Positions 25,031-32,977 of a stretch of 64,000 nucleotides of DNA are shown here, piece by piece. How positions within the stretch are numbered: the first letter of the stretch is position 1; each line of letters starts with the position of its first letter. Under the pieces are notes generated by a model. That model saw nothing but the letters and a program-made list of their open reading frames with translations, searched no databases and had not been told where the DNA came from. Made by a program: the position numbers and the translations under genes. This DNA is from DAOVRD01 sp964521715 (GTDB taxonomy: Bacteria > Planctomycetota > Brocadiia > SM23-32): positions 13,740 to 77,739 of the forward strand of contig CAZFSS010000017.1 of the NCBI GenBank assembly GCA_964521715.1. Reading direction: 5' to 3'.

Positions 25031-25612
25031 ATGCCGACGGAACGCGCGGTTATGGACAAGATGAATGAGTGCAGCACCGAGCTGACCATCGAGAACCGCA
25101 TGGGGTTTCACGTGCGGCCCGTGCAGCGATTCGCGGAGCTTGCACGCCTGTTCAAGGCCGACGTCGAGGTGGAAATGCGCAAGGGCAGGGTGCCAGGCAA
25201 GAGCATCATCAATCTGATGAGTCTGGGCGGCCGGCACGGCGACAGGATGAAGGTAACGGCCCGCGGCGAGGACGCCGATCAGTGCATCAAGGTCCTGACG
25301 GTCCTGGCCAAGGACCGGTTCTTCGTTGAGGACAACATGGACGTCAAGGAGAGGCCGTCCAGGCACATCGAGAGACTGGCCGCGATGGCCTCGTGCTTCA
25401 GGAGCGATATCACGGCCGTGCTGGACGATAAGGCCGCTGACGCGAAGGACTTGCGCGCCCTCGGATCACTGGGGTTGGTCCCGACCGGCGAGCCCCGGTT
25501 CGAGATACGGGGGGAGGACGCGGAGCAGGCCCGGGCGGTGCTGGACGTGATGGTCCGCTCCTCCTTCTTCGTCGAGGACCAGATGGTCGAGAGGGGCTTG
25601 AAGACCAAGTAG
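25031..25612 (+). CDS. Tandem HPr-like phosphocarrier with a degenerate second domain
   Basis: A 193-residue protein made of two HPr-like domains. The first (about 16-100) has the phospho-histidine motif GFHVRPV (His27) and a Ser46-type site in GKSIINLMSLGG (Ser58). The second (about 108-185) keeps the fold pattern (HIERLAAMASCFRSDITAVL, FEIRGEDAEQARAVLDVMV), but proline occupies the place of the phospho-histidine and no KSI serine is seen. Both halves end with FFVEDNM or FFVEDQM, which points to internal duplication. It abuts ptsI by 2 bp. The start is uncertain: ATG 25031 has a purine-rich stretch too close; ATG 25052 or 25061 would also keep the first domain. Confidence 0.85.
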   Translation: MPTERAVMDKMNECSTELTIENRMGFHVRPVQRFAELARLFKADVEVEMRKGRVPGKSIINLMSLGGRHGDRMKVTARGEDADQCIKVLTVLAKDRFFVEDNMDVKERPSRHIERLAAMASCFRSDITAVLDDKAADAKDLRALGSLGLVPTGEPRFEIRGEDAEQARAVLDVMVRSSFFVEDQMVERGLKTK

Positions 25613-25614
25613 GA

Positions 25615-27357
25615 ATGGACATCAAGCGAGGAACACCGGTCAGTCCTGGCATAGCCGTGGGGGAGGTATTCCTGCTGGAGGCCGAGGGGGTCCGCATTCC
25701 GGAGCATTTCGTCGCCTCCTCTCAGGTCGAAAGCGAGGTCCAACGCCTGGACGAGGCAATGAAGGAGGCGTTGGCGGAGCTGGAGGAACTGGCCGGACGC
25801 GTCTCCACCAAGGCCGGCGCCACCATCGCCGAGATCTTCAGCGCGCACGCCGGCATGTTGCGCGATGAATACTTCCGCGAGGAGTTCTTCGAGCGGATCC
25901 GCAATAAGAAGTACGCCGCCGAGTTCGCCGTCTCCCGCACGATGCGGCAGTGGCGCAAGGTGTTCCAGGAGGACTCCTTCCTGGTCACGCGCGTGCCCGA
26001 CCTGGACGACCTGGAGCGCCGCCTCCTGCGCAGTCTGCTGGGCGCCAAGCGCGAGGAGCTCGGGTCGCTCAAGAGGGAGATCATCCTGGTCGCCCACGAC
26101 CTGCACCCGAGCCAGACAGCCTCCTTGGACACCGAGAGGGTCAAAGGCATCGCCATCGAGGGCGGCGGCCCGACGGGCCACACCGCCATCATCGCGCGCG
26201 CGCTCGGCATCCCGGCGGTCGTGGGGCTGGGCTCGATCACCGGGGAACTGAGCGGGGGCGACCGGGTCATCGTGGACGGCTCACGGGGCTTCCTCATCGT
26301 CGAGCCCGACCCGGAGACCCTCGAGTCCTATGACAAGCGGCGCAGCGAGGTCATGCGCACGGACATGGTCCTGCTGGAGGAGCTGCGGGACCAGCCGGCG
26401 CAGACGACGGACGGCCGCAGGATAGGCATCCTGGGCAACATCGAGTTCCCCCGCGAGATCGCGCGGGCGATCGAGCACGGCGCCGAGGGCATCGGGCTCT
26501 ACAGGACGGAGTTCCTCTACCTGGCGGCCGACCACGTCCCGACGGAGCGCGAGCACCTGGAGGCCTACATGGAGGCCGTCCGCCAGCTCGAGGGGCGCCC
26601 CATCATCATCCGCACGGTCGACCTGGGCGCCGACAAGTTCGGCGGCGTGCACGAGGTGGCCCTGGAGCGCAATCCCTTCCTGGGCCGCCGCTCCATCCGC
26701 TACTGCCTGGACCATCCGGAGGTGCTGCGCGAGCAGTTACGGGCGATCCTGCACGCCAGCGCGCACGGCAACGTGAAAGTCATGTTCCCCCTCGTCTCCG
26801 GCATGGAGGAACTCGTCCGGCTTCAGGAGATGCTGGCCGACCTGCGCGAGGAGTTCGACAGGGAGGGAGAGGAGTACGATCGCGACCTCCAGGTGGGCAT
26901 CATGGTGGAGGTGCCAAGCGCTGCCGTCTGCGCCGACGTGTTCGCCCAGCACGTGGACTTCTTCAGCATTGGCACGAACGACCTCATTCAGTACACGATT
27001 GCCATTGACAGGGCCAACGAGCACGTGGCCGACATGTATCGGCCCCTTCATCCCGGCGTGCTCCGGCTCATCAAGATGACCATCGACGCTGCCCACAAGA
27101 ACAACGTGGAGGTGGGGCTGTGCGGGGAGATGGGCAGCGAGATCGCCTACACCGTCCTTCTGCTCGGGCTCGGCGTGGACCACCTGAGCGCCTCGCCGCC
27201 CCTCGTCCTGCCCGAACTGAAGAAGATCATCCGCACCGTCAGTCACGAGGACGCCAGGCGCGTCGCCGAACAGGTGCTGCTGACCCCTGACGTGCAGGCG
27301 GCCACGGAGCTTCTGATGGAGTTCAATGCCAAGCTGCTGCCCGAGCTGTTCCCCTGA
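25615..27357 (+). CDS. ptsI: Phosphoenolpyruvate-protein phosphotransferase (enzyme I)
   Basis: A 580-residue enzyme I, which moves phosphate from PEP to HPr. The N-terminal HPr-binding and phospho-histidine domains include GGGPTGHTAIIARALGIPAVVG with the active His189. The C-terminal TIM barrel has GLYRTEFLYL, IIRTVDLGADKF, the metal site GIMVEVPSAAVCAD and the catalytic-cysteine region GLCGEMGSE. Length and domain order match standard EI. It directly follows the tandem HPr gene and closes the operon; its stop codon touches an inverted-repeat element that begins with the last base of the TGA. Confidence 0.96.
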   Translation: MDIKRGTPVSPGIAVGEVFLLEAEGVRIPEHFVASSQVESEVQRLDEAMKEALAELEELAGRVSTKAGATIAEIFSAHAGMLRDEYFREEFFERIRNKKYAAEFAVSRTMRQWRKVFQEDSFLVTRVPDLDDLERRLLRSLLGAKREELGSLKREIILVAHDLHPSQTASLDTERVKGIAIEGGGPTGHTAIIARALGIPAVVGLGSITGELSGGDRVIVDGSRGFLIVEPDPETLESYDKRRSEVMRTDMVLLEELRDQPAQTTDGRRIGILGNIEFPREIARAIEHGAEGIGLYRTEFLYLAADHVPTEREHLEAYMEAVRQLEGRPIIIRTVDLGADKFGGVHEVALERNPFLGRRSIRYCLDHPEVLREQLRAILHASAHGNVKVMFPLVSGMEELVRLQEMLADLREEFDREGEEYDRDLQVGIMVEVPSAAVCADVFAQHVDFFSIGTNDLIQYTIAIDRANEHVADMYRPLHPGVLRLIKMTIDAAHKNNVEVGLCGEMGSEIAYTVLLLGLGVDHLSASPPLVLPELKKIIRTVSHEDARRVAEQVLLTPDVQAATELLMEFNAKLLPELFP

Positions 27358-27523
27358 GAGCCCCTAACAGGACCCCACGCGTCGGCCCGAGGCCGAGCGA
27401 AGCGCCCCCATGCAAGGAGGGCGAAGCAGGCGATGCAGGGGCACAGCATCGCCGATGCGGCCCGACGCCGCAGGGCGGTGCTGCAGCCGGCCAAAGCCAG
27501 CAGGGGGTCTTGTTAGGGGCTCT
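27357..27523. repeat. 167 bp element with 20 bp terminal inverted repeats (MITE-like)
   Basis: The left arm AGAGCCCCTAACAGGACCCC (27357-27376) and the reverse complement of the right arm at 27504-27523 agree at 19 of 20 positions. The interior carries further hairpins, for example GGCGATGC (27429-27436) with GCATCGCC (27446-27453). It holds no open frame. A second copy begins at 63821, sharing AGAGCC-CTAACAG at the end and ATGCAAGGA about 52 bp inside. No target-site duplication is evident. It sits between ptsI and the convergent Ogt-CoaD gene and could also act as a bidirectional terminator. Confidence 0.75.
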
Positions 27524-27534
27524 GAGCGCGGCGG

Positions 27535-28590
27535 TCAGTCGGCGGCACCTTCGGCTCCGGCGCTCTGTTGCGTCCAGCGGATGCCCCTGGCCAGCAACCT
27601 CTCGTAAACCGGCTCGGGCACGTAGGGCTTGACGACCTCCTGCCATCCCTCGACGCCTACCAGCCCCTTGACGAAACTGCTGCTGATCTCGCAGATCTCC
27701 CGGGGCGGGATCAGGAAGACGGTCGTCACGCGGGGCGCCAGGTCCTCATTGACGTTCCGCATGGCGTGCTCGAACCTGTAGTCCTCCTCGCTTCGGATGC
27801 CCCTCAGTATGTAGCCCGCGCCCTTCGACTCCGCGTAGCGCACCAGGAACTGGCCGACGAAGCTGTCCACCTCGACGTTGTCCAGCTCGCGCGTGCACTG
27901 CCGCAGCATCTCCAGCCGCTCCTGCACGCTGAAGGTGTACGCCTTGTTGGGGTTGATGCCGACCGATATGATCAGGCGGTCGAAAAGCTTCGCCCCCTTC
28001 TCGATCATGTACATGTGCCCGTTGGTCGGCGGATCGAAGCTGCCGGCGTACACGCACGTGTCGTTGGCGTCTGCGTCTGGCTTCGCCTTCATCAGGGCTC
28101 CCTCTCTCACGGTCCAGCCTTCGTGGGTGAGCAGGCGGCGCTTCCATGCGAGCCCGGCGCCGAACCCTCCCAGGCGGCCGCGCGCGGCGACCACGCGATG
28201 GCACGGGATGAAGATGGGCAGCGGGTTCCGGCCGAGGGCCCGCCCAACGGCCCGCGCGCCCCGGGGGGCACCAGCCCTCGCAGCAAGCTCTCCATACGTC
28301 ACTACCTCCCCGAACGGCACCTTCCGCAGCTCCCTGTAGACCCGGCGCTCGAACGGCGTGGCGCCCGACAGGTCCGTCGCCTCCGGCGCCAGGCCGGGAT
28401 CCTTGCCGCGGAAGTAATCGTCGAGGGCGTCCAGGAACCCGGACATCGCGGCCGACGCGGGAGCGCGCGGCAAACGGTCCCGGCCCGCCGGGCCGCAGCA
28501 CAGCCGCGCCCTCACCAGCCTGCCGTCCCGCACGCACAACTCCACCTTCCCGTGCGGGCTCTCGTAGAAGGCCGTCTCGATCTCGGACAC
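27535..28590 (-). CDS. Ogt-CoaD fusion: O6-alkylguanine-DNA alkyltransferase joined to phosphopantetheine adenylyltransferase
   Basis: One 351-codon frame holding two complete enzymes. Residues 1-158 are an Ogt/MGMT alkyltransferase, with the DNA-binding helix phrase PFGEVVTYGELAARAG and the suicide cysteine in PIFIPCHRVV (Cys130). Residues 178-345 are CoaD, the penultimate step of coenzyme A synthesis, with the nucleotidyltransferase motif GSFDPPTNGH (183-192) and ISSSFVKGLVG. No stop lies between them. An internal ATG at codon 167 has GAGGGAG five bases upstream, so a separate CoaD chain could also be made. DNA repair and CoA synthesis have no known link, so the fusion is unusual. It is the last gene of the HAD-lolA-ogt/coaD transcript. 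Confidence 0.9.
   Translation of the reverse strand: MSEIETAFYESPHGKVELCVRDGRLVRARLCCGPAGRDRLPRAPASAAMSGFLDALDDYFRGKDPGLAPEATDLSGATPFERRVYRELRKVPFGEVVTYGELAARAGAPRGARAVGRALGRNPLPIFIPCHRVVAARGRLGGFGAGLAWKRRLLTHEGWTVREGALMKAKPDADANDTCVYAGSFDPPTNGHMYMIEKGAKLFDRLIISVGINPNKAYTFSVQERLEMLRQCTRELDNVEVDSFVGQFLVRYAESKGAGYILRGIRSEEDYRFEHAMRNVNEDLAPRVTTVFLIPPREICEISSSFVKGLVGVEGWQEVVKPYVPEPVYERLLARGIRWTQQSAGAEGAAD
28098..28104 (-). promoter_or_regulatory. Internal ribosome-binding site before the CoaD half
   Basis: Minus-strand GAGGGAG lies 5 nt before an in-frame ATG at 28092 (codon 167 of the fusion). It would allow a free-standing CoaD of 185 residues to be translated from the same message. Confidence 0.5.
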
Positions 28591-28635
28591 GATTGTCCCG
28601 TGCGTCGCAAGGAAGCGGGGTGCCGACCGTGCCGT

Positions 28636-29433
28636 CTAGAACTCCTCGGGGTGGACGACGGCGTAGCCGCCCGGCGGCTCGTACTCAAACACCTCGTCCT
28701 TGACGCCCGTGTTGGTCCGCACCTTGCTCAGGTCATAGGTATGGATGATCTCGCCGCCGCTTTCGTGGAGCACCAGCAGGTGAGGCAGCCAGAGCCCATC
28801 GCTCAACTCGACTTCGATGCACTCGTACATGGCCGGGTGCTCGTCGTTCGGTCGAGGCGTGAGCTTCAGGCGGTAGGTCGTCTCCTCTTCACGCCGTTCC
28901 GTCTTCGCCAGCTCGATGCTGTACTTCTCCAGCAGCTTCTGGGAGCTGCTTCCGTAGGCGAAGTCCAGGAAGGCCGTCTCCTGGCTGCCCTCGCCCGGTT
29001 CGGCCGCTTTGTAGATCTCCACCTTCTTGTCCTGGTGATTGACCAGCCACCACGTCTTGCCGTCGGTATAGACGTCTTCGCCGCGTGGCTTGCCCAGCTT
29101 CAGGACGATGCGGCCCGGCTTCTTGAAGACGAGCTCTCCCTGGGATCTCTGCTTCTCGTCCAGCAGCGGGATCTCGCGCTCGTAGGTGACTCTGGCCGTG
29201 ACGTCTTCGAGGCGCTCGTTCGCCGCGTCCAGCTCTTCCAGCACGTGCTGCAGCTCGGGCGGCAGGGCCTGCCTGACCGCCGCCGCCTCGTCGGCGCCCC
29301 CGCATGGCGCTGCTTCGTTGGGCGAGCCTTCCTGGGCCATCGCTGTGCCGATGCCGAACCACAGCGCCAGCGCGACCGCGCCCAGCGCGGCGGCGAATCC
29401 CCATCTTGGCGGCAGGCAAGCACGCATCGGCAT
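28636..29433 (-). CDS. LolA-like exported lipoprotein-carrier family protein
   Basis: A 265-residue protein with a Sec signal peptide (FAAALGAVALALWFGIGTAMA, within residues 13-33). The mature part has the LolA pattern: EELDAANERLEDVTARVTYE, GELVFKKPGRIVLKL, then VYTDGKTWWLVNHQDKKVEIY, strands of the half-barrel that shelters lipoprotein acyl chains in the periplasm. A LolA role in outer-membrane lipoprotein transport is likely but related families of unknown function share the fold. It lies 4 bp after the HAD gene and 45 bp before the Ogt-CoaD gene. ATG 29433 precedes a clear signal sequence. Confidence 0.82.
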   Translation of the reverse strand: MPMRACLPPRWGFAAALGAVALALWFGIGTAMAQEGSPNEAAPCGGADEAAAVRQALPPELQHVLEELDAANERLEDVTARVTYEREIPLLDEKQRSQGELVFKKPGRIVLKLGKPRGEDVYTDGKTWWLVNHQDKKVEIYKAAEPGEGSQETAFLDFAYGSSSQKLLEKYSIELAKTERREEETTYRLKLTPRPNDEHPAMYECIEVELSDGLWLPHLLVLHESGGEIIHTYDLSKVRTNTGVKDEVFEYEPPGGYAVVHPEEF

Positions 29434-29437
29434 ATCC

Positions 29438-30043
29438 CTATGGAGGTCCTCCGGGCAGAAGGTCCAGCAGTCCGCGCAGGTCGTCCAGCACCACGTCGGC
29501 CTCGGGCGGCGGGTCTATGCCGCCCTCCGACCTGAGGAATGCGGTGCGCGCCCCGGCCGACATGCCGGCCTGGACGTCGAAAACGTAATCTCCCACGACC
29601 AGCAACTGCTCCGGCCGGACGCCCAGCGCGTCGGCAATCCTCAAGACGGCCGCCGGGGACGGTTTGGGCTCTGCATCCTCGCGACTGACGCAGCAGTCGA
29701 GCCGCAGTCCGAACCGCTCCACCACCGTGCGCACGGAGGCCGCCGAGTTCCTGGTCAGCAGAGCCATCTTGATGCCCCGACGCCGAAGCTCTTCGGTGAC
29801 CTCCCTGGCGCCGTCGCGCAGCGTGCACTCCTGCGCCGCCCGTGCCTCGTGCTGGTCGAGAACGGCCTGCACGCGCGCCCGCTCGGCCTCGGACGCCGCG
29901 TCGATGAACTCCAGTATCGGCCGCCCCGGCGGCACGCCGGCCTCCGCCCGGATCAGACTGAAGTCCAACGGCGAGATCGTCAGCGTGCCGTCCATGTCGA
30001 AGACGACGCCCTTGATCTCGGCCGATGCCCGTTTCGGTTCCAT
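29438..30043 (-). CDS. HAD-superfamily phosphatase, phosphoglycolate phosphatase-like
   Basis: A 201-residue HAD hydrolase. Motif I VVFDMDGTLT carries the nucleophilic aspartate (about residue 15) and the acid/base aspartate two residues on; motif II is LLTRNS, and motif III/IV is EPKPSPAAVLRI followed by VVGDYVFDVQAGMSAG. The short helical cap after motif I is of the C1 type seen in Gph, YjjG and related small-molecule phosphatases. The substrate is not known. ATG 30043 is preferred because GGAAGG precedes it and the product begins just before motif I. It is the first gene of a three-gene operon. Confidence 0.88.
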   Translation of the reverse strand: MEPKRASAEIKGVVFDMDGTLTISPLDFSLIRAEAGVPPGRPILEFIDAASEAERARVQAVLDQHEARAAQECTLRDGAREVTEELRRRGIKMALLTRNSAASVRTVVERFGLRLDCCVSREDAEPKPSPAAVLRIADALGVRPEQLLVVGDYVFDVQAGMSAGARTAFLRSEGGIDPPPEADVVLDDLRGLLDLLPGGPP

Positions 30044-30085
30044 CTCGCCTTCCAGGCGCAAGTGAAGAAAAGCCTGACCGTGTAT

Positions 30086-30114
30086 ATCATAGCCGCCGCC
30101 GCCGCTCAGGTCCA
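30086..30114 (-). promoter_or_regulatory. Candidate promoter of the HAD-lolA-ogt/coaD operon
   Basis: Minus-strand TGGACC (30114-30109), 17 bp, TATGAT (30091-30086), 43 bp before the HAD start. The -10 is good and the -35 moderate. Confidence 0.45.
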
Positions 30115-30231
30115 TTCGTTTCCGGCCTGCGGCGTGGACCAGGGGCGGGCCCTTCGGTGGTAGACAAAGCCCGTGGCCGGCAGTAACATGACGCCGCACA
30201 CGCATCTGCACCATTCGTCGAGCGGGCGGAA

Positions 30232-31323
30232 GTGGCTGAAGGGCGGGTCCAGGTGGGGAAAGCGCTGCTCGTGGCGCCGCGGCTCGAGCCGAGGGGCACT
30301 TCGCGCTACACCGTCGGCCTTGCCAGGGAACTGCAGCGGCTGGGAGTCGAAGTCTCGGTCTTCTGCGCTCCGGGCCTGATGCTGGCGGAACTGCACAGCG
30401 CCGGAGTCCCGGTCCAGACGTTCGACCATCTGGAGTGCATGGGCTGGCACTTCGGCGAGCGGAAGGCGTTCCGCCGGGCGGTGGAAGGGCTCTCGCCGCA
30501 GATCGTCCATGGCCAGAGCTTCAGAGCGGCCGGGGCTTTGGGCCTGCTGGCCGGGAAGGACGGGCTGCCCCTGGTGCTCACCGTGCACTGGATGCCTCCG
30601 CGTCCTCGGGTGTTGCGCAGGCTGGCCCGCAAGCTCCGGGGCATCATCGCCACGACGCAGGCCGTGCGGGAAGCTGTCGTGAACCAGTGCGGCATCGAGG
30701 GGGTCAAAGTGAGGGTCATCCCCGACGGCATCGAGGTCGGCCGCGCAGGGGCGCAACAGCCGCCGCCGATCTTTCGCAGCCGCGTCCCGGCCGTCGGTTC
30801 GCTCGGCCCCGTGGAGGAGATGCGGGGGCACGAGCTCTTCGTCCGAGCGGCCGCCATGCTCGTGCGCAAGGGTGTCTCCGCCCAGTTCGTCGTCGCCGGC
30901 GAAGGGGGCCAGCTCCCCGAACTGCGGAAGCTCCTCACCAAGCTCGGCATGGACGGCCACATCACGCTGGCCCGCGATTTCGCCAGCTACGCCGACGTGC
31001 TTGACGCCCTTGACGTGGTGGTGCAGAACTCCCTGGTGAACATATCCGGCTTCAGCATCCTGGAGTCCATGGGCCACGGCCGGCCCGTCATCGCCTTCAA
31101 CACCGGCACTGCGTGTGAGATCATCGAGGACGAACAGACGGGCGTGCTGATCCCCAAGGGCGACGTCGAGGCCCTTGCGGCCGCCATCGAGCGCCTGATC
31201 GTCGACTCCGCCCTGGCGCGCCGCATGGGACAGAACGCCAGGGAGCGCGTCACGGAGAAGTTCAACATCCGGACCGTTGCGCAGCAGACGCTGGACTACT
31301 ACGCTGAGCTCCTGAAGGCCTGA
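30232..31323 (+). CDS. Family 4 (GT-B) glycosyltransferase
   Basis: A 363-residue GT-B glycosyltransferase. The N-terminal acceptor domain begins with ALLVAPRLEPRGTSRYTVGL, and the C-terminal domain has the nucleotide-sugar site (FVVAGEGGQLPEL, then GFSILESMGHGRPVIAFNTG with the E-x7-E-like segment). Such enzymes add a sugar to lipids, glycans or small molecules on the cytoplasmic side of the membrane; donor and acceptor are unknown. The start is GTG at 30232 with GGGCGGA just upstream. It is divergent from the HAD gene and is followed 27 bp later by the rluD-like gene, so they may be co-transcribed. Confidence 0.88.
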   Translation: MAEGRVQVGKALLVAPRLEPRGTSRYTVGLARELQRLGVEVSVFCAPGLMLAELHSAGVPVQTFDHLECMGWHFGERKAFRRAVEGLSPQIVHGQSFRAAGALGLLAGKDGLPLVLTVHWMPPRPRVLRRLARKLRGIIATTQAVREAVVNQCGIEGVKVRVIPDGIEVGRAGAQQPPPIFRSRVPAVGSLGPVEEMRGHELFVRAAAMLVRKGVSAQFVVAGEGGQLPELRKLLTKLGMDGHITLARDFASYADVLDALDVVVQNSLVNISGFSILESMGHGRPVIAFNTGTACEIIEDEQTGVLIPKGDVEALAAAIERLIVDSALARRMGQNARERVTEKFNIRTVAQQTLDYYAELLKA

Positions 31324-31350
31324 GAGCCACGCGCAGGGGGCCGACCGCGC

Positions 31351-32367
31351 ATGAACGATCCGCAGACGAACGACGCCCCGTCGGACGCGGGCGACGTCGA
31401 GATCAAACGCTTCGTCTTCGAAGTCAAGGGACGCCATGAGGGCCGTCGCCTCGACACCTACCTGGCGGCGCGGTTCGCCGATTACTCCCGCACGTTCATC
31501 AAGGCGCTGATCCAGGAGAACCGCATCACCGTCAACGGCCGGCCGGTCAAGCCCTCCTACTCGCCTTCGCGCGGCGACGTGGTCGTGGCGGACGTGCCGA
31601 TGCAGCGCCGCGACGAGGTCCCGCCGGAGGATATCCCTCTGGACATCATCTACGAGGACGACTGGATCGTGGTCGTCAACAAGCAGCCCGACCTGGTGGT
31701 GCATCCCTCAAGGGGCCATCAGACGGGCACGCTGGTCAACGCCCTGGTCTATCGCTTCAGGCAGCTCAGCGGCGTCTACGGTCCGCTGCGTCCCGGCGTC
31801 GTCCACCGGCTGGACCGCGACACCAGCGGCGTGATCCTCGTCATCAAGGACGACGCCGTGCACGAGGAGATCGCCCGTCAATTCGAGGAGCGAGAGGTCA
31901 CCAAGCAGTACGTCGCCATCTGTGAGGGACGCTTCGAGCTGGACAGCGACCTGATAGACGGCCCCATAGGACCCCACGCGCGGCACCATGACAAGATGGC
32001 CGTGCGCCAGTCCGTCGGCAGGCCGGCGCAGACGATCTACGAGGTCGTCGAGCGGCTGGGCCGCTTCACCGTCGTGCGTTGCTCGCCGTTGACCGGACGC
32101 ACTCACCAGCTTCGCGTGCACTTGCAGTCCATCGGTCATCCGATCGTGGCCGACAGCGTCTACGGGCGGCGGGACGCGCTCTACCTGTCCGACCTGACCG
32201 GCGGCGAACACTTCCCCGACGAGGAGCCGCTGCTGGAGCGGCAGGCCCTGCACGCACGCCGGATCACGATCCGTCACCCCAGGCTCGGGCGGGAGATGAC
32301 GTTCGAAGCGCCGGTGCCGGACGACATGATGCGGGCCATCGAGGCCATGCGCGAGTGCTCGGGCTGA
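31351..32367 (+). CDS. RluD-type 23S rRNA pseudouridine synthase
   Basis: A 338-residue RluA-family pseudouridine synthase. An S4 RNA-binding domain comes first (RLDTYLAARFADYSRTFIKA, about 31-50), then the catalytic domain with VVHRLDRDTSGVILV, where the aspartate of RLDRDTSG (about residue 156) is the catalytic base. The downstream phrases KQYVAICEGRF and GRTHQLRVHLQSIGHPIVAD are family signatures. The order S4-catalytic and length point to RluD, which modifies helix 69 of 23S rRNA, though RluC-type specificity cannot be excluded. With the Cbf5-type gene at 22347 this is the second pseudouridine synthase of the window. Confidence 0.9.
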   Translation: MNDPQTNDAPSDAGDVEIKRFVFEVKGRHEGRRLDTYLAARFADYSRTFIKALIQENRITVNGRPVKPSYSPSRGDVVVADVPMQRRDEVPPEDIPLDIIYEDDWIVVVNKQPDLVVHPSRGHQTGTLVNALVYRFRQLSGVYGPLRPGVVHRLDRDTSGVILVIKDDAVHEEIARQFEEREVTKQYVAICEGRFELDSDLIDGPIGPHARHHDKMAVRQSVGRPAQTIYEVVERLGRFTVVRCSPLTGRTHQLRVHLQSIGHPIVADSVYGRRDALYLSDLTGGEHFPDEEPLLERQALHARRITIRHPRLGREMTFEAPVPDDMMRAIEAMRECSG

Positions 32368-32385
32368 CCGGCGCGTGGGACGCGC

Positions 32386-32790
32386 TCAGGCGTCGCCGGA
32401 GACCTGCTCCAGGACCGATTCGTCCACGAAGATCGGCGCCCCCTTCTGGACGGCCAGCGCTATGGCGTCGCTGGGCCGGCTGTCGATATCGAACGTCTCG
32501 CCGTTCTGCCTCAGGATCAGGCGTCCGAAATACGTCCGCCCCCGCAGCTCACTGATGATGATCCGTTCGATCCGCACGCCGAGCGCGTCGAGGACGTTGC
32601 CGAACAGCTCGTGCGTCAGCGGCCGGGGCGGGGGCTCGTTGTTCACCGTGCGGTGGATGGCGAATACCTCCCACAGCCCGATCCAGATCTCTATGGCGCG
32701 CTCGCCGCCCTTCTCCTGAAGCGTGACGACGTGGCGGTCGTGCGCTTCGCTCATCACGATGCGTGCGAGCTCGCATTCCACGAGGGCCAT
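32386..32790 (-). CDS. Bifunctional nuclease domain protein (DUF151)
   Basis: A 134-residue protein with the BFN (DUF151) fold: GERAIEIWIGLWEVFAIHR, then ERIIISELRGRTYFGRLIL and DSRPSDAIALAVQKGAPIFV. The SRPSDAIALA phrase is the family hallmark. Characterised plant and mycobacterial members have been reported to have RNase and DNase activity; the physiological role in bacteria is not established. It is convergent with the rluD-like gene (18 bp apart) and divergent from the EamA transporter gene, with its own promoter at 32836-32864. Confidence 0.88.
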   Translation of the reverse strand: MALVECELARIVMSEAHDRHVVTLQEKGGERAIEIWIGLWEVFAIHRTVNNEPPPRPLTHELFGNVLDALGVRIERIIISELRGRTYFGRLILRQNGETFDIDSRPSDAIALAVQKGAPIFVDESVLEQVSGDA

Positions 32791-32835
32791 CTGCGGCTTC
32801 CCTATCGCACGGGGGTCTGGATCGGTCCTTGCCGC

Positions 32836-32864
32836 ATTCTATCCGCCGGGCCCCGGGCAATCAA
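32836..32864 (-). promoter_or_regulatory. Sigma-70-like promoter of the DUF151 gene
   Basis: Minus-strand TTGATT (32864-32859), 17 bp, TAGAAT (32841-32836), 46 bp before the ATG. It lies back to back with the EamA-gene promoter, only 8 bp away, so the two could compete or share a regulator. Confidence 0.55.
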
Positions 32865-32872
32865 CGCGCCGG

Positions 32873-32901
32873 TTGACGCGCCGCAGGATATGGATTAGAA
32901 A
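32873..32901 (+). promoter_or_regulatory. Sigma-70-like promoter of the EamA transporter gene
   Basis: TTGACG (32873-32878), 17 bp, TAGAAA (32896-32901), 76 bp upstream of the ATG at 32978. Confidence 0.55.
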
Positions 32902-32977
32902 GGTGTTCGCAAGCCATCGGGCGGGTCGAAGACCCGTGCCGCGCCGCGCGGCACGGCGTCAGACGAAGAGGTTTGGC

